DNA from: Linyphia triangularis
Taxonomy: Eukaryota > Arthropoda > Arachnida > Araneae > Linyphiidae
Reading direction: 5' to 3'
NCBI GenBank assembly: GCA_963978545.1
Contig: OZ021725.1
Location: 10,047,346-10,111,345 of the forward strand
DNA: 64,000 bases
Translations under genes and position numbers: made by a program
Shown here: one piece after another, positions 11,861-21,591 of the stretch
How positions within the stretch are numbered: the stretch's first letter is position 1
How the letters are laid out: every line of letters begins with the position of its first letter
The notes under the pieces: model-generated
The model's input: the letters and a program-made list of their open reading frames with translations, nothing else
Database searches by the model: none
What the model was told of the DNA's origin: nothing

Positions 11861-12660
11861 CTACCAAAAAGGTCCTTCTGCTTTAAGTAGAATTATATCA
11901 TTGAAATAAATAAATTAAAAAGTAATTAGTTTTTTTCTCTCTAAATAAATAATCAAAGGATTACTAAGCATGAAAGAAAAAGATAAGAAAAATGCTAAAA
12001 CTACAGTAAACTTCCGCGATTAGGCTTGAAAAAACGGTCTCATTTTTTCAAGTCTAATCTTGGAAGTTAGACTGTACGATCTCGAATGAAACATTAAACT
12101 CTAAAATAACCACTCAGAATTGTTAAGTAATAAAATAAGTAATAAAACAACCTTGCATACAGGCACTCCATATATGTAAGATTAGTGAAACGTGAAATCG
12201 AGATTAAAAGTTTTTTATTCCGAATCACCGACAGCGAAATTAAACGTATGAAATAATTAAAATGATACATGGTGTGACGCCGAAAATTTAATGCCAAATT
12301 GTTGCGCGAATAGTTATAATTAATAGCAAAGGGCGAGAACTACACGACTGTAGAATCACGTATGACTAAATTTAATCGAAATATGTGAATGGTGAATTGT
12401 TTAACGTTAAAACGAACCAGCTTTAAAACTAAGTTAAGCTAAACTTCTAGTTCAGTTAACATTTACTAATCACGTGATATCTTTGAAGTGTAGTAAGTCA
12501 GTTTCTACTGTGTGCTTGTATTCCATACATTTATCTATTGTATATGCTTATTCCATTCCCCTTGTTACGCGACTGTACTTACAGTCGCGTAGCTAGGGTG
12601 TGAGATCTGGGAATTTACTCTTTCATTGAATTAAATGTTTAACATGCTATACCACGAAAC
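11861..12660. other. AT-rich sequence with two hairpins
   Basis: No gene seen. An imperfect palindrome spans about 12009-12068 (arms GATTAGGCTTGAAAAAA and its near complement around CGGTCTCA). A perfect 11-bp stem ACGCGACTGTA with a CT loop sits at 12567-12590. Confidence 0.5.
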
Positions 12661-12698
12661 TCAATAGAATTGTTGTTTTTTTCCTTTGAAATAAAATA

Positions 12699-12762
12699 CA
12701 GGGTGTCTATAAAATGTTGGACGTATTTTGATGTTGAATAATTCATAAAATAATGAAGATAC
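12699..12762 (+). mobile_element. Mariner-like terminal fragment
   Basis: CAGGGTGTCTATAAAATG preceded by TA is the complete outer terminus of the element family at 4846-8331 and 18725-21283. Similarity stops near 12762, where unrelated GC-rich sequence begins, so only one end remains. Confidence 0.8.
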
Positions 12763-12860
12763 TTGGGGACTCCGCCCCCTGCTCACTAACGCTCGCCAAC
12801 CCCCGGGATTGCTATGCAATCCCCTTGGTTCGTGACGCGAACCAGGCTCGCTTCAAAGTG
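12763..12860. other. GC-rich island of unknown origin
   Basis: About 90 bp containing CTCCGCCCCCTGCTC, CGCTCGCCAACCCCCGGGA and TTCGTGACGCGAACC, far more GC-rich than its surroundings. It abuts the truncated mariner end on the left and a solo LTR on the right. It has a small inverted repeat (GGATTGC TAT GCAATCC). No function assigned. Confidence 0.4.
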
Positions 12861-12875
12861 CGGTATTTAAAATAT

Positions 12876-13325
12876 TGTTGCACAAATTGTCTGTATATAT
12901 TGTAAATAGTGACGTATTATTTTAAAATTCTATTGTAATTTATTTTTATCTTATTTTATTTATTAATTAATAGCGATTATACAAGTTAGAAAAAGGTGGC
13001 AACACCTAAAGCCATCGAGAAGTTTCGAGATATTTCTTTTCCGATGAATTGGCTGGAAATTTCGAGAATGTCTCACGCGCTTGTATATAAAAGACTGGAG
13101 AACGGGAAAGTTTTCAGATTGACTTTGGACTTCGAGGTGAGCTGATCGCTTTGTTTACTGGAGTGAGCTTGTATAATCGCTGTATTCGAAGTTGTTTTTG
13201 CTAAAGCTTGTGAGCGATTACACTGTTGCCTGTGGATAAATTTTGTGAGTTTTCTGAAGAGAGAATAAATATTTTTATACTGTAAAAACTGTGCCATCAT
13301 TGCCTCAGCGGAAAAATTCGTAACA
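12876..13325 (+). mobile_element. Solo LTR, family M, copy 1
   Basis: Begins TGTTGCACAAATTG and ends GTAACA, with terminal inversion TGTTRC/GYAACA. It is flanked by ATAT on both sides (12872-12875 and 13326-13329). A TATA box (TATATAAAAG) lies near 13083 and AATAAA near 13265, as expected of an LTR carrying its own promoter and polyadenylation signal. There is no internal retroelement sequence, so it is a solo LTR. A second copy lies at 40731-41194. Confidence 0.82.
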
Positions 13326-13494
13326 ATATGCCCTAGAAAAAAGCTATTTCAACTGCATAACCAATAAAATCCTTGAAAAGTGATATTGTGCCATGAAACC
13401 AGGGCCGTCGCTAAGAATTTTGGTTGGGGGGGGGGGGGCGTAGACATCGTTTTGCCGACTGAAATCAAAGCATGTCCGGTGTAAATGTAGAAAA

Positions 13495-15260
13495 TATAAA
13501 TTAAGGTGTTAATAAATTGTTAACTAATTTTTATTAATGTAAAATTAACGTATAAATAATTTTTAATTAATTTTATTAATTAATGTAAAACTAATTGTTA
13601 ATGCATTTTTTTATTTAATTGTGAATTATTTTATTTAATGTCAATTAATTTTAATTACTTTTAAATTACCGTCTAAACAATTTTTAATATTTTATGGCAT
13701 TTTATTAATACGTAATTAATGTCAAATTTCAAGTAAATTCCCATCACATTATAGTTAAAATTCCTTCAAATTAATTTAATTTTTATTTCTTTTTAGTAAA
13801 TTACCCCTTCCTCTCCGAACAAAGGAGATTATTTTTGGAAGCGTTTTTATTTGAGGGCAGGGGGGGGGGGGGGGACATTTATACTTTGCAGATGGATAGA
13901 ATTTCCCCTACAATCTTAAACCAATTCAGTAACTTGAGTGGTACAAGTGTTTCTTTCGATACACCTTTTTTTTTAAATTTTCAAATTATAGTTTCGAAAA
14001 AAAAAAAAAAAAAAACGTGTAAAAGTGCTTGGAAATAGCACTTTAACACGAAATTAAATTGATGAAAATTATTGATCAAATAGGTGACTTTTTTATAAAG
14101 AATTGTATAGAAAAAAAAATTCTGGAAAATTCTTTTTTTTTTTTTTAATTCTGGCGTACTATTGCTATTACAGAACATTCCCTACGCGAAGCACTGCAAT
14201 TTTTATAATAGATACAATGTCAGGGACATTAGAAACATTCACTTGCACTCCCACCCCTCTGGCTTTCAAAAAATAAAGTAACATGGGGGAAAAAATTTCA
14301 ATTTACAAGAAAAAAAATATATAGACATTAATTTATCAATTTGAACAGAACATTAATGCACAATTATTAACTAACATCCAATCGGGAAATCCAATTCCCA
14401 TCTTCGAAAAATCAAGGATTGAACAAAAACTTTTGTCGCCTTACACCTCCCTGTTTTGTTAATTACTTAATTTTTAAGTACTTTTTAACACATTTTCCTA
14501 ACTAAAAAAGAACAATTTTTGATTTTTCTTGAAAAGTGTATTAATAGTAAAACTTAATTTTTTTGTAACAATTCAATCCAGGAACTTACTTCTTAAAAGT
14601 AGTTACTTCGAGTATATATTTTTACTAAAATTGCTGGATTTAATTTCATGATTTTTGTGTGGTTTTTCACTGATGTGGTATGGTTTTTCAGCAATAATTT
14701 CTGTAAATATTACTCGTTTTTTGAACAATTCATTTGTTCAAGAAGGAAAGTATACTTGAAAATGCTAGTTTTTTTCCTAAGCTGGGTTAAAAATGAAATG
14801 GATTACTTTAGCATTAAACCAAACTATAATATTTATATGCAGAAATGTAATTTATTCGCAACTAATTGAACTTCGAATTTAGTGACAAAATATTCAGATC
14901 TATAACTAAGCATGTCATAATTTTTAGCACAACAATCCAAACTATATAAGGAATAGTACCTGTGAGGTTTTTTGGAAAAATGGGGGTTGGTGGGGGGGAG
15001 AGGTATTCAAATCTACAGTGTTATTCCAATCTTGAGGAAGAACAAGTTGCAAATTTGATATTCAAAGCAAGAGAAACGTCACTATCAATATGAAATTTCC
15101 AAAAACTCACCCCCATATCCCTTACTCACATGTAATGGTTATGATCCTTACTGGAGATTTATTGATCCAATTTGAAATATTTTTAAATGTATTTAGACTA
15201 AAAAATCTTAGTTTATCTCAAAGACAATTTTTCTCAATGTTTAGAGTATAAAGTGGTGAA
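13495..15260. other. Interior of the large hAT element
   Basis: AT-rich with homopolymer runs (G run at about 13860-13874, A run at 13997-14014, T run at 14131-14146). No transposase motifs in any frame; the frames near 13835, 13981 and 14648 are low-complexity. Confidence 0.5.
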
Positions 15261-15270
15261 ATCCAAGATA

Positions 15271-15336
15271 GGTTGGTTGTTTTTCAGATTTATTAAGCGC
15301 AATGGCAACACAAAGGCCAAACTGCGCCAGAAATCG
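15271..15336. repeat. SINE-like tail fragment
   Basis: GGTTGGTTGTTTTTCAGATT followed by a GCGCAATGGCAACACAAAGG block resembles the conserved 3' region of SINE family A and the domain in family C, with many differences. No B box is visible next to it. It is probably an old truncated relative. Confidence 0.5.
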
Positions 15337-15569
15337 AGGATAGGAGTGAAAGTATACTCACAATTTGCAATAGACTGAACCTGGTTGTACCGGACAATGT
15401 CGGGCCACAGCTATTTGAGCACGTTTACACATTAAGAATTTTAGATAGTATTATAATAAACCTTTCAGTAATTTTCCAAAGATTATTTTGTTGGAATAAA
15501 TACGATATTGCATTCCAGTTTACATGTGGCATGCACTATTTTGGGAATGCATTTTTAACATATGAAGTA

Positions 15570-16339
15570 CAAGGTGGTCATAAAGAAGCCTTGCCGATAT
15601 ATGGGCCTCAAGCTTCCGTTCCGTTCAACAGATTGAGACGAGATTTCAGGTATAGTTATTCAGAAGTATGAGCACGGGATTCTGTGAATTTCAACAAATG
15701 GCGCTCATGCGCTTTTGTTTATGGTTACAGACACTCGAAATTTTCGAATGACAACACCTACTTTTTCTTGCCGCAAAATGCTCAGTGCCTGAGAAAACCC
15801 TAAAAAGCGTTGGAACGGTACGTGAATCACAAAAAAACGGACGCATTATACACGCACAGAAAAAAGGCTATGCGAATGGCCAATTAAAACGCGATCGAGG
15901 CGATTTGCATTTGACAGTGGCTTAAGTTCACATGAGTGCCATCACAGGCAATTTAATCGGTTTTCTAAGCTGAATATTTGGCGAGCGGCTTACATTGCTC
16001 CGATTGTGTTTTTGCTGGCCGTTCGCAGATTTGCTTTTTTGTGAGTTCATAACACGTCCGTTTTTTGTGATACATGTACCGTTCCAATGCTCTTCAGGGT
16101 TTTCGCATGCGATGATCATTTTTCGATACGAAAAAGTGGCCGTTGCCATTCGTAACTATAACCGGTGTAATCGTGAGCGCCATTTTTCTGAAATTCACAG
16201 AATTCCGACCTTATACCTCGGAATAACTGAAATCCAGAAACTGATTGACTGAATATACCTGAAATCTCATCTAGATATGTTGAACGAGACTGCCGCTAGA
16301 GGTCCGTATATCGGCAAAGTTTTTTTTATGACCATCCTG
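15570..16339. mobile_element. Palindromic TA-flanked MITE (mariner type)
   Basis: The left terminus CAAGGTGGTCATAAAGAAGC and the reverse complement of the right, CAGGATGGTCATAAAAAAAA, are inverted with TA on both outer sides (15568-15569 and 16340-16341). The two halves (to about 15960, and from about 15980) are inverted copies of one another almost throughout. Both arms encode the same diverged peptide stretch around KNGRxxxxQKxxxxNGQ. This suggests a hairpin built from two copies of one element end. No recognisable transposase. Confidence 0.75.
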
Positions 16340-17398
16340 TATACAACATCATTTATGGAGAATGGAGTTCTGCTTGACATTAATTGCAATAACTTTGTAA
16401 AATGCGGGTCAATTTTCGTATATATATATATATTTTTTTATTTTTTTTTTGAAATTTTGTTTAAAACCTTTAACTCATATGAAGTACATTACACACTTTA
16501 TGTAATTGAAGTTTAATGGGTATGTCATGTTTTTTAAAGCGTTATCTGACGTACCACAAATACAAGTTTATCATCTACTGTAACACATCAAAGTTACCTA
16601 ATGTCAGTGAAAATATCAGTGAATAGATTATTTTAATGTTCCTGTCAAAAAGGATATACTTACTCCAATTCAAAATTACCGACCTTCAACTTAGGCTGCA
16701 TTGTGATCACAATTTTGTAATACTAATGATGATTTTAATTATTTGTGCTTTTTGTCCATTCAATATGTTTTGAAACACCCGTCAGTAGGCATTTTTAAAA
16801 GAAGGAATGAAATTTCAGAAATTTGTCGACTATTAGCCTTTCTAAAAATTTTGACGGGGTGATATAATGAAGATACTTATATGGTAATATTTGCGATGGC
16901 AGTCCATCATTCTAGGCGGCAAAAAAGACACCAACACCCCTATAATAGACTTCTAGTGTAAAAATGTCGATTCCTCACACTCGGGTCACTCTGAATTCCC
17001 AAATTTTTAATATTTTTTTATTGAAAAGATTTCGCTAAAATTTAGAAAATTTGCCGACTGTCCAACTTTCTAAAACTTTGGGGGGGCAAGTCGCCCCCTA
17101 CGCCCCCCGTTCGCTTCGTCCCTGCATGAAACTGAAAACTTTGGAATATTTGTGATGAGCTACGATACTTTGGATGCCATTATCCTACTACTTATGTCGA
17201 GACGCGTTAAGTAGGGACAGTTTGGCAACGTAGCAGAACGTAAATAATAATAATAAAAATAAACACTCTCGTACATGTATTTAAAAAAGATAAGTTATTT
17301 CTGAAAGCAATTTAAATTTATGGACTGTTGTATGAAGCGCCAAAATAATTCAAGTTGCACATCGAAATTTCTTAACGAATCAATAATAGCAATCATAT

Positions 17399-18067
17399 TG
17401 TTACGAATTTTTGTATATTTGTAAATATTTCGTAGTGTTAGTTTTGTAAATAGTAAAATTTATCTACATTTTGCATAAGACAGTTTTAAGGAGCAGGGCA
17501 TTTAACATTATGGTAATGGCAATCTCGCCAAATTGGCGAGATAGAGCCAAGTTGGCGCCGGTTTTGGCGACTAACTTTTGTCGCCAAAATTGGCAAGAAA
17601 TCGCCAAATGTCGCCAAATTTGGCGACCATTTGGTGATATTTTCTGTCCCCATGTACATGTATAGGACTTTTCGACTACGATCTGGAAAGTTCTCCAAAT
17701 ATCTCTCTCTAGAAGTTTCACGTATGTTCACGTCCCCTATAAGAGCTCAGGAGAGCGGGTGATGGAGTTAGTTGTTAGCTGAGTCCATTAGTTGACTGGA
17801 ATTACTGATACTGAGTCTCAGTAAGCGTTCAGAGAGTTCCGAAAGCGTACTGTATTGCATTGTCTTTTGCTGCGATTTGAGCAGTTGTGTTGTCAAGTTT
17901 TTAACTGCTGTTTTGTGCTCTATTGTTGTGTAAAGAGCTGTATTGTGTCTACTAGAACGAGAAGTTCTGGAGTTGTAAAGGAATCTGTGAAGAGTTATAT
18001 TGGAATAAATTTCTGCAAGTTTTGATCTGCTTTGGCTACAAATCTTTCGAACCCGTCCAATGCGACA
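17399..18067 (+). mobile_element. Solo LTR, family L, copy 1
   Basis: Starts TGTTACGAATTTTTGTATAT and ends GCGACA, flanked by ATAT (17395-17398 and 18068-18071). It contains a cluster of CGCCAAATTTGGCGA-like motifs (17525-17635), a TATA-like CCCTATAAGAG near 17738 and AATAAA near 18004. Five relatives lie at 23527, 26612, 29233 (minus), 52478 and 58877. No gag-pol sequence adjoins any of them. Confidence 0.85.
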
Positions 18068-18142
18068 ATATGTTTGCATAATCCTTTTAACGATACTTAA
18101 AAAATAACACAGTCAAATTGTTTATCTGCAATGCTAAAGTAT

Positions 18143-18709
18143 TTATTCGATCGATGTGAATGTGAGCGTGGTAGCCTTAACATTCTTAAAGGAAATTCCG
18201 TGATCAGTTTTTGTAGCCATGTATATCCGGAAAACGTTCATAATAAATATGTTGTAGTTATTTGCCGAATCCAAACAAATCTGGCTTGTTTTAATTGTAT
18301 AAGAAAGAGAGTTCCCGAATTCTAATCGAAAAGAAATTAACACATCTTGCATCATTGTAAGTATTAAATCAATACGTTTCAAATAAGCAATAATTTGTTT
18401 CTGTAGACTGTAATAAGAAAAACAAAATATAGTTGTAGTATAGCCATCAGTTGTATTAGTCAAATTTCGAAAGATATATTGTGATTGGCTGAATTGCTGA
18501 ATTTGGAAATTCGTGCATAAAATAAATTTAGAAGATTTGTGATTGGATGTTTGAAGTCGTTGCCATTCTGCTAATAGAAATACAGCCGAAATTGGACGAC
18601 ACGCAAGAGATTTATATATATAGATAAACAAACTTATGGCATTTATACATAAAATAACTAATATATTTTCATTTATAGTGAACGTTGCCCTAGAAATTTC
18701 TCTTTCCAA
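18143..18709 (-). CDS. Unrecognised 188-codon open frame
   Basis: This is the longest uninterrupted frame outside obvious arrays (the longer frames at 43.9-44.8 kb are low-complexity). The predicted product starts MEREISRATF, has a hydrophobic stretch near residues 14-33 (ILVILCINAISLFIYIY), and no motif I recognise. Codons are AT-rich like the background. It lies between a solo LTR and mariner copy B. It may be chance or a decayed exon; I do not assign a function. Confidence 0.15.
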   Translation of the reverse strand: MEREISRATFTINENILVILCINAISLFIYIYKSLACRPISAVFLLAEWQRLQTSNHKSSKFILCTNFQIQQFSQSQYIFRNLTNTTDGYTTTIFCFSYYSLQKQIIAYLKRIDLILTMMQDVLISFRLEFGNSLSYTIKTSQICLDSANNYNIFIMNVFRIYMATKTDHGISFKNVKATTLTFTSIE

Positions 18710-18724
18710 TTGGAATATTGTAAT

Positions 18725-18815
18725 TTCTTTTGCAAATATCGTCTGCCCGTGTTTTTAATCTTATGTTTTTCTCCTTTCTTTTTTAAATATCGTCTGCGCG
18801 CGTTATTAATTGTAT
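18725..18815 (+). repeat. Ancestral two-unit form of the 71-bp minisatellite
   Basis: AAATATCGTCTGC occurs twice (about 18735 and 18785), with the same flanking words (TATGTTTTTCTC, GCGCGTTATTAATTGTATG) as the 42-unit array at 5180-8205 in reverse orientation. The position next to the transposase remnant is identical in both copies. Confidence 0.8.
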
Positions 18816-18842
18816 GTTTTCCCTCTTGGCCACCCAGATCAC
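18815..18842 (+). pseudogene. Mariner transposase remnant, copy B, first part
   Basis: The sequence TTGGCCACCCAGATCACC corresponds to the W-P-P-R-S-P segment of the copy A transposase. It is cut by the hAT insertion at 18843 and resumes after 20241 (CTGATATAATGTCACTGG), then is cut again by the TTAA MITE and continues at 21049-21163. Several substitutions and frame breaks; not functional. Confidence 0.7.
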
Positions 18843-20233
18843 CAGTGGTAGAAGTGGTGGGAAAAAAAGTGGGGGCGCCCAAAATTTGGTGACAAGTGCA
18901 ACCCCCCTCCTTCTCCCATCTTCAATGATAAATTTTATAATTTCGTAACTTATAATAAAAATATTAACTAGTAAAGAAAATAATTTATACTTTGTAATAC
19001 TAACATTAATCGAGGGTCCAAAATGTATTGTTATTTTAATGAATATTCGTCGACTTAGTTTTTTTACTCGGAAGTAAGAGATGAAGTGAAGTAATAATTC
19101 AATATTATATACATTATGTTTATTTAGATTTAAATAATACTTATAAATGTGCATACTTTCATGAAATTAAATTATTGAGAATTATGAAAAAAAAAAATGT
19201 TTTTTAAAAGAATAGCTTGTCTTTATATGAAACAAGAATAGAAATTTAACCTAATAGTCCGAGAGGTTACTGCAATTTTTGGACCTCATCGAACATCATT
19301 CTGAATTTTTTATATAAATTGGAGAAAAGTGAGTAGATTACGAATCCACTGGTCTGCCGTGGCAAAAATAGCCGAAACTGATCAAAAATCGACTTGGAAT
19401 GAGTTGAACTAAAATACGATTGCCAAATATGTCATAACTTGCCAAAAAAGAGAACAAACTTTTTCGTCTGGCAACCCTGCATTTTGATTTTCAATGAGAA
19501 AAAGCGCAAACGATTTTTGATCTCTGGCTTGAAAAATGTGTATCTTTTAAAAGTAAGCCAAATTGGCGACATCAGTTACGTCATAAGTGACGTAATATTT
19601 TTTTCCAACTTGGCTCCCTTTTAATAGATGCAAGTAGACCGTCGCCAGATATCAGAATCGTCTGCAACCTTCTTAATTGATAATTAAAGAGTGAGGGTTA
19701 CCAAATAAAAAAAAATGCTCATTATTTGGCAAGTTATGGCTCATTTGGCAAATGGATTTAGTTCAATTTATTAAAAGTCGATTTTTGATCAGTTTCGGCC
19801 ATTTTTGCCACGGCAGACCAGTGGATTCATAATCTACTCACTTTTCTCTAATTTCTATTAAAAAATCAGAATGATGTTCGATGGGGTCCAAAAATTACAG
19901 TCGCCTCTCAGTCTATAAAAGAAAGTTTCTCCAAAGTTAAAAGTTGACTAAGTGTAACTGTATTTGTTAGTAAAAGTACTTATATCTTTATACCCAAAGT
20001 AGTACAATACATTTTTGTTATAGTATATATCTGTACCATAAATAGTTTTGAAATGAAAAAATTAATCACTTTTCCTCAGTGTCACTACATTTAAAGGTTA
20101 CTGTCATTTCAATAGTAGTTTTTAGACAGATTGAGTGTTTTTAAAAGTGGGGTGGTGGATTTCAATGGTTTTAGAAGTGGGGGGGGGGGACGCATGGGTA
20201 CTTTCTTGAAAAGTGGGGGGACTTCTAGCACTG
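18843..20233. mobile_element. Non-autonomous hAT element inserted in mariner copy B
   Basis: The termini CAGTGGTAGAAGT and (reverse complement of the right end) CAGTGCTAGAAGT are inverted. The 8-bp duplication CAGATCAC flanks it at 18835-18842 and 20234-20241. Mariner copy A carries the same site once (about 5143-5152, reverse strand), giving an empty site. Subterminal G-rich runs resemble those of the 13.4-kb hAT. It carries a nested TA-MITE at 19255-19915 and has no transposase. Confidence 0.9.
19255..19915. mobile_element. Palindromic TA-MITE, copy 1
   Basis: Long inverted arms of about 200 bp or more start from (TA)GxCxGAGAGGxxACTGCAA. Conserved words are GGACCCCATCGAACATCATT, CCACTGGTCTGCCGTGGCAA and TGGCCGAAACTG. 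The centre holds TTACGTCATAAGTGACGTAA at 19576-19595. TA at both ends suggests Tc1/mariner-type mobilisation. Other copies lie at 21592, 30987, 34886, 39308 and 61199. Confidence 0.85.
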
Positions 20234-20319
20234 CAGATCACCTGATATAATGTCACTGGACTTTTTCCTTTAGGGATTCGTAAAGTACATCGTGTTTCAG
20301 GAGGAAAGTGTCGAATGAC

Positions 20320-21048
20320 TTAAGGGGACATGAGACACTGAAATCACCAAAAATGACGTTTTTTGTTTTCATTCTATAAAAATTGCTTATGCCACTAGCT
20401 TTAATTTCGCGTTTGAATTTTTGAAATCCGATGATTTCTAAGTGGTAAAATATTTATTTTAACTAACTATTTTAACGCATCGCACACTTGTTGGCAAAGG
20501 CTAAAAATGCGTTTTTCTCAGCTTCGCTTTTTCCCATTTTACTTATGTTCGAAAAGCTCCTTGCGATTCATTTTTTGATAAATCCACCTAATTTTTTTGT
20601 ATTAATAATTTTCAATGTACTATAAAGAAATTTACACGTGCTTTTTTATGTCACATAATTTTTTATATTTTTTTTCATGTTGGGAATTTGAAGTATGTGC
20701 ATTTTTTAATGAGAAATCACTGGCGCCAAGTTTGAAATTTTATTTCTGTTCAACTATTGCACCTAAAGATAAAAGCATGTTTGAAAATGTTTATAATATA
20801 CTGATAAACAACTTCAAATTTTTCTTTCATGTTCGTCAAAATATTGTGTCGCGAGGAGCATTTTGGAAAAAAATTAAAATTTCGTGTTATTTTAATGCAT
20901 TTTTCTCAATAATTTACTCTCTATTTTATATTATCTGCTCAAATTGTGTTGTTTTGTTTAAAGTCACATCTTCTATGTTTATGCCAAATTTTATTTAATT
21001 CTTGGCAAAACTAAAGAATTTTGGCAAAAGTGTCCTATGTCCCCTTAA
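20320..21048. mobile_element. TTAA-flanked MITE 2, inserted in mariner copy B
   Basis: TTAA at both ends; termini GGGGACATGAGACACT and (reverse complement) GGGGACATAGGACACTT. The flanks GTCGAATGAC and AGACCAGGATT are contiguous in mariner copy A (reverse strand around 5063), where the aligned site differs by one base. This fixes the element boundaries and the 4-bp target. The 127-codon frame inside is low-complexity and not a transposase. Confidence 0.92.
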
Positions 21049-21163
21049 AGACCAGGATTACAGCCTCTGTGGAGGCCAACATGCTTGCTCGTACCTGGCG
21101 CGAAATTGATTATCGTCTTGATATTCTTCGTGTGACGAATGGCACACATGTGGAAGTTCATTG
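21049..21163 (+). pseudogene. Mariner transposase remnant, copy B, C-terminal part
   Basis: AAGACCAGGATTACAGCC onward translates as TRITASVEANMLARTWREIDYRLDILRVTNGTHVEVH with a stop, colinear with the copy A peptide. It retains the ARTWRE segment where copy A has ARTLRE. It ends the transposase frame 120 bp before the element terminus. Confidence 0.7.
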
Positions 21164-21389
21164 ACAAGGCCCATAAAACTTTTTGAGTCTATCTAACCAT
21201 TAGTGTTATCAACTTAAATTTGTCTTCCTTATTTTATGAATTATTCAACATCAAAATGTGTCCAACATTTTATAGACACCCTGTAATTTTTATTTAATTT
21301 ATAATCTTTTGTTTTTTAGTTATTTAATTTTAAAATCATGTAGTCCTTTGTCAGACGCCCTGTTAGTTCCGTCAGTTGTCTCTTTCACT

Positions 21390-21520
21390 GTTGGAGGGCA
21401 GCACGAGCTTATTTCTCTTGATTGCAAACTCCTGGAAATTTTTTTATCTTCTAGGCACCCATCTAGGCCTATACTTGTCTCTAGAAAGTTTCCAAAGAGA
21501 AACAAGCTTGTGCTGCCTAA
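21390..21520. repeat. Imperfect inverted repeat
   Basis: GGGCAGCACGAGCTTATTTC near 21395 and its imperfect complement AGAGAAACAAGCTTGTGCTGC near 21495 form arms of about 25 bp that extend weakly inward (CTGGAAATTT against GAAAGTTTCC). It may be a short MITE remnant; no target duplication was identified. Confidence 0.45.
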
Positions 21521-21591
21521 TAACAATTGAAGAACGAACTTCATAAAAGTGGATCTCAAAGCTGAAAGCGTTTAAATTAACACAGTACCAG

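Larger units (their letters stand above)
13400..17124. mobile_element. Non-autonomous hAT element, 3.7 kb
   Basis: The left terminus CAGGGCCGTCGCTAAG and the right terminus (reverse complement CAGGGACGAAGCGAACGG) are inverted. An exact 8-bp duplication, CATGAAAC, flanks it at 13392-13399 and 17125-17132. CAGGG termini with 8-bp duplications define hAT elements. Subterminal poly-G/poly-C tracts (13426-13438 and 17083-17107) follow both ends. No hAT transposase is visible. It carries a nested palindromic MITE at 15570-16339 and a SINE-like tail at 15271. Confidence 0.85.
18725..21283 (+). mobile_element. Mariner-like element, copy B, with nested insertions
   Basis: The right terminus ends GACACCCTG with TA at 21284-21285. 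The left end is truncated within the minisatellite-type sequence (about 1.5-2 diverged 71-bp units at 18725-18815). Transposase remnants are colinear with copy A read on the opposite strand, but are interrupted by a hAT (18843-20233) and a TTAA MITE (20320-21048). Removing these insertions leaves a sequence aligning with copy A from the minisatellite side to the terminus. Confidence 0.85.

Noticed and set aside
20615..20998. 127-codon plus-strand frame
   Set aside because: Inside TTAA MITE 2, low-complexity Phe/Ile/Lys composition, absent from other members; not a transposase.
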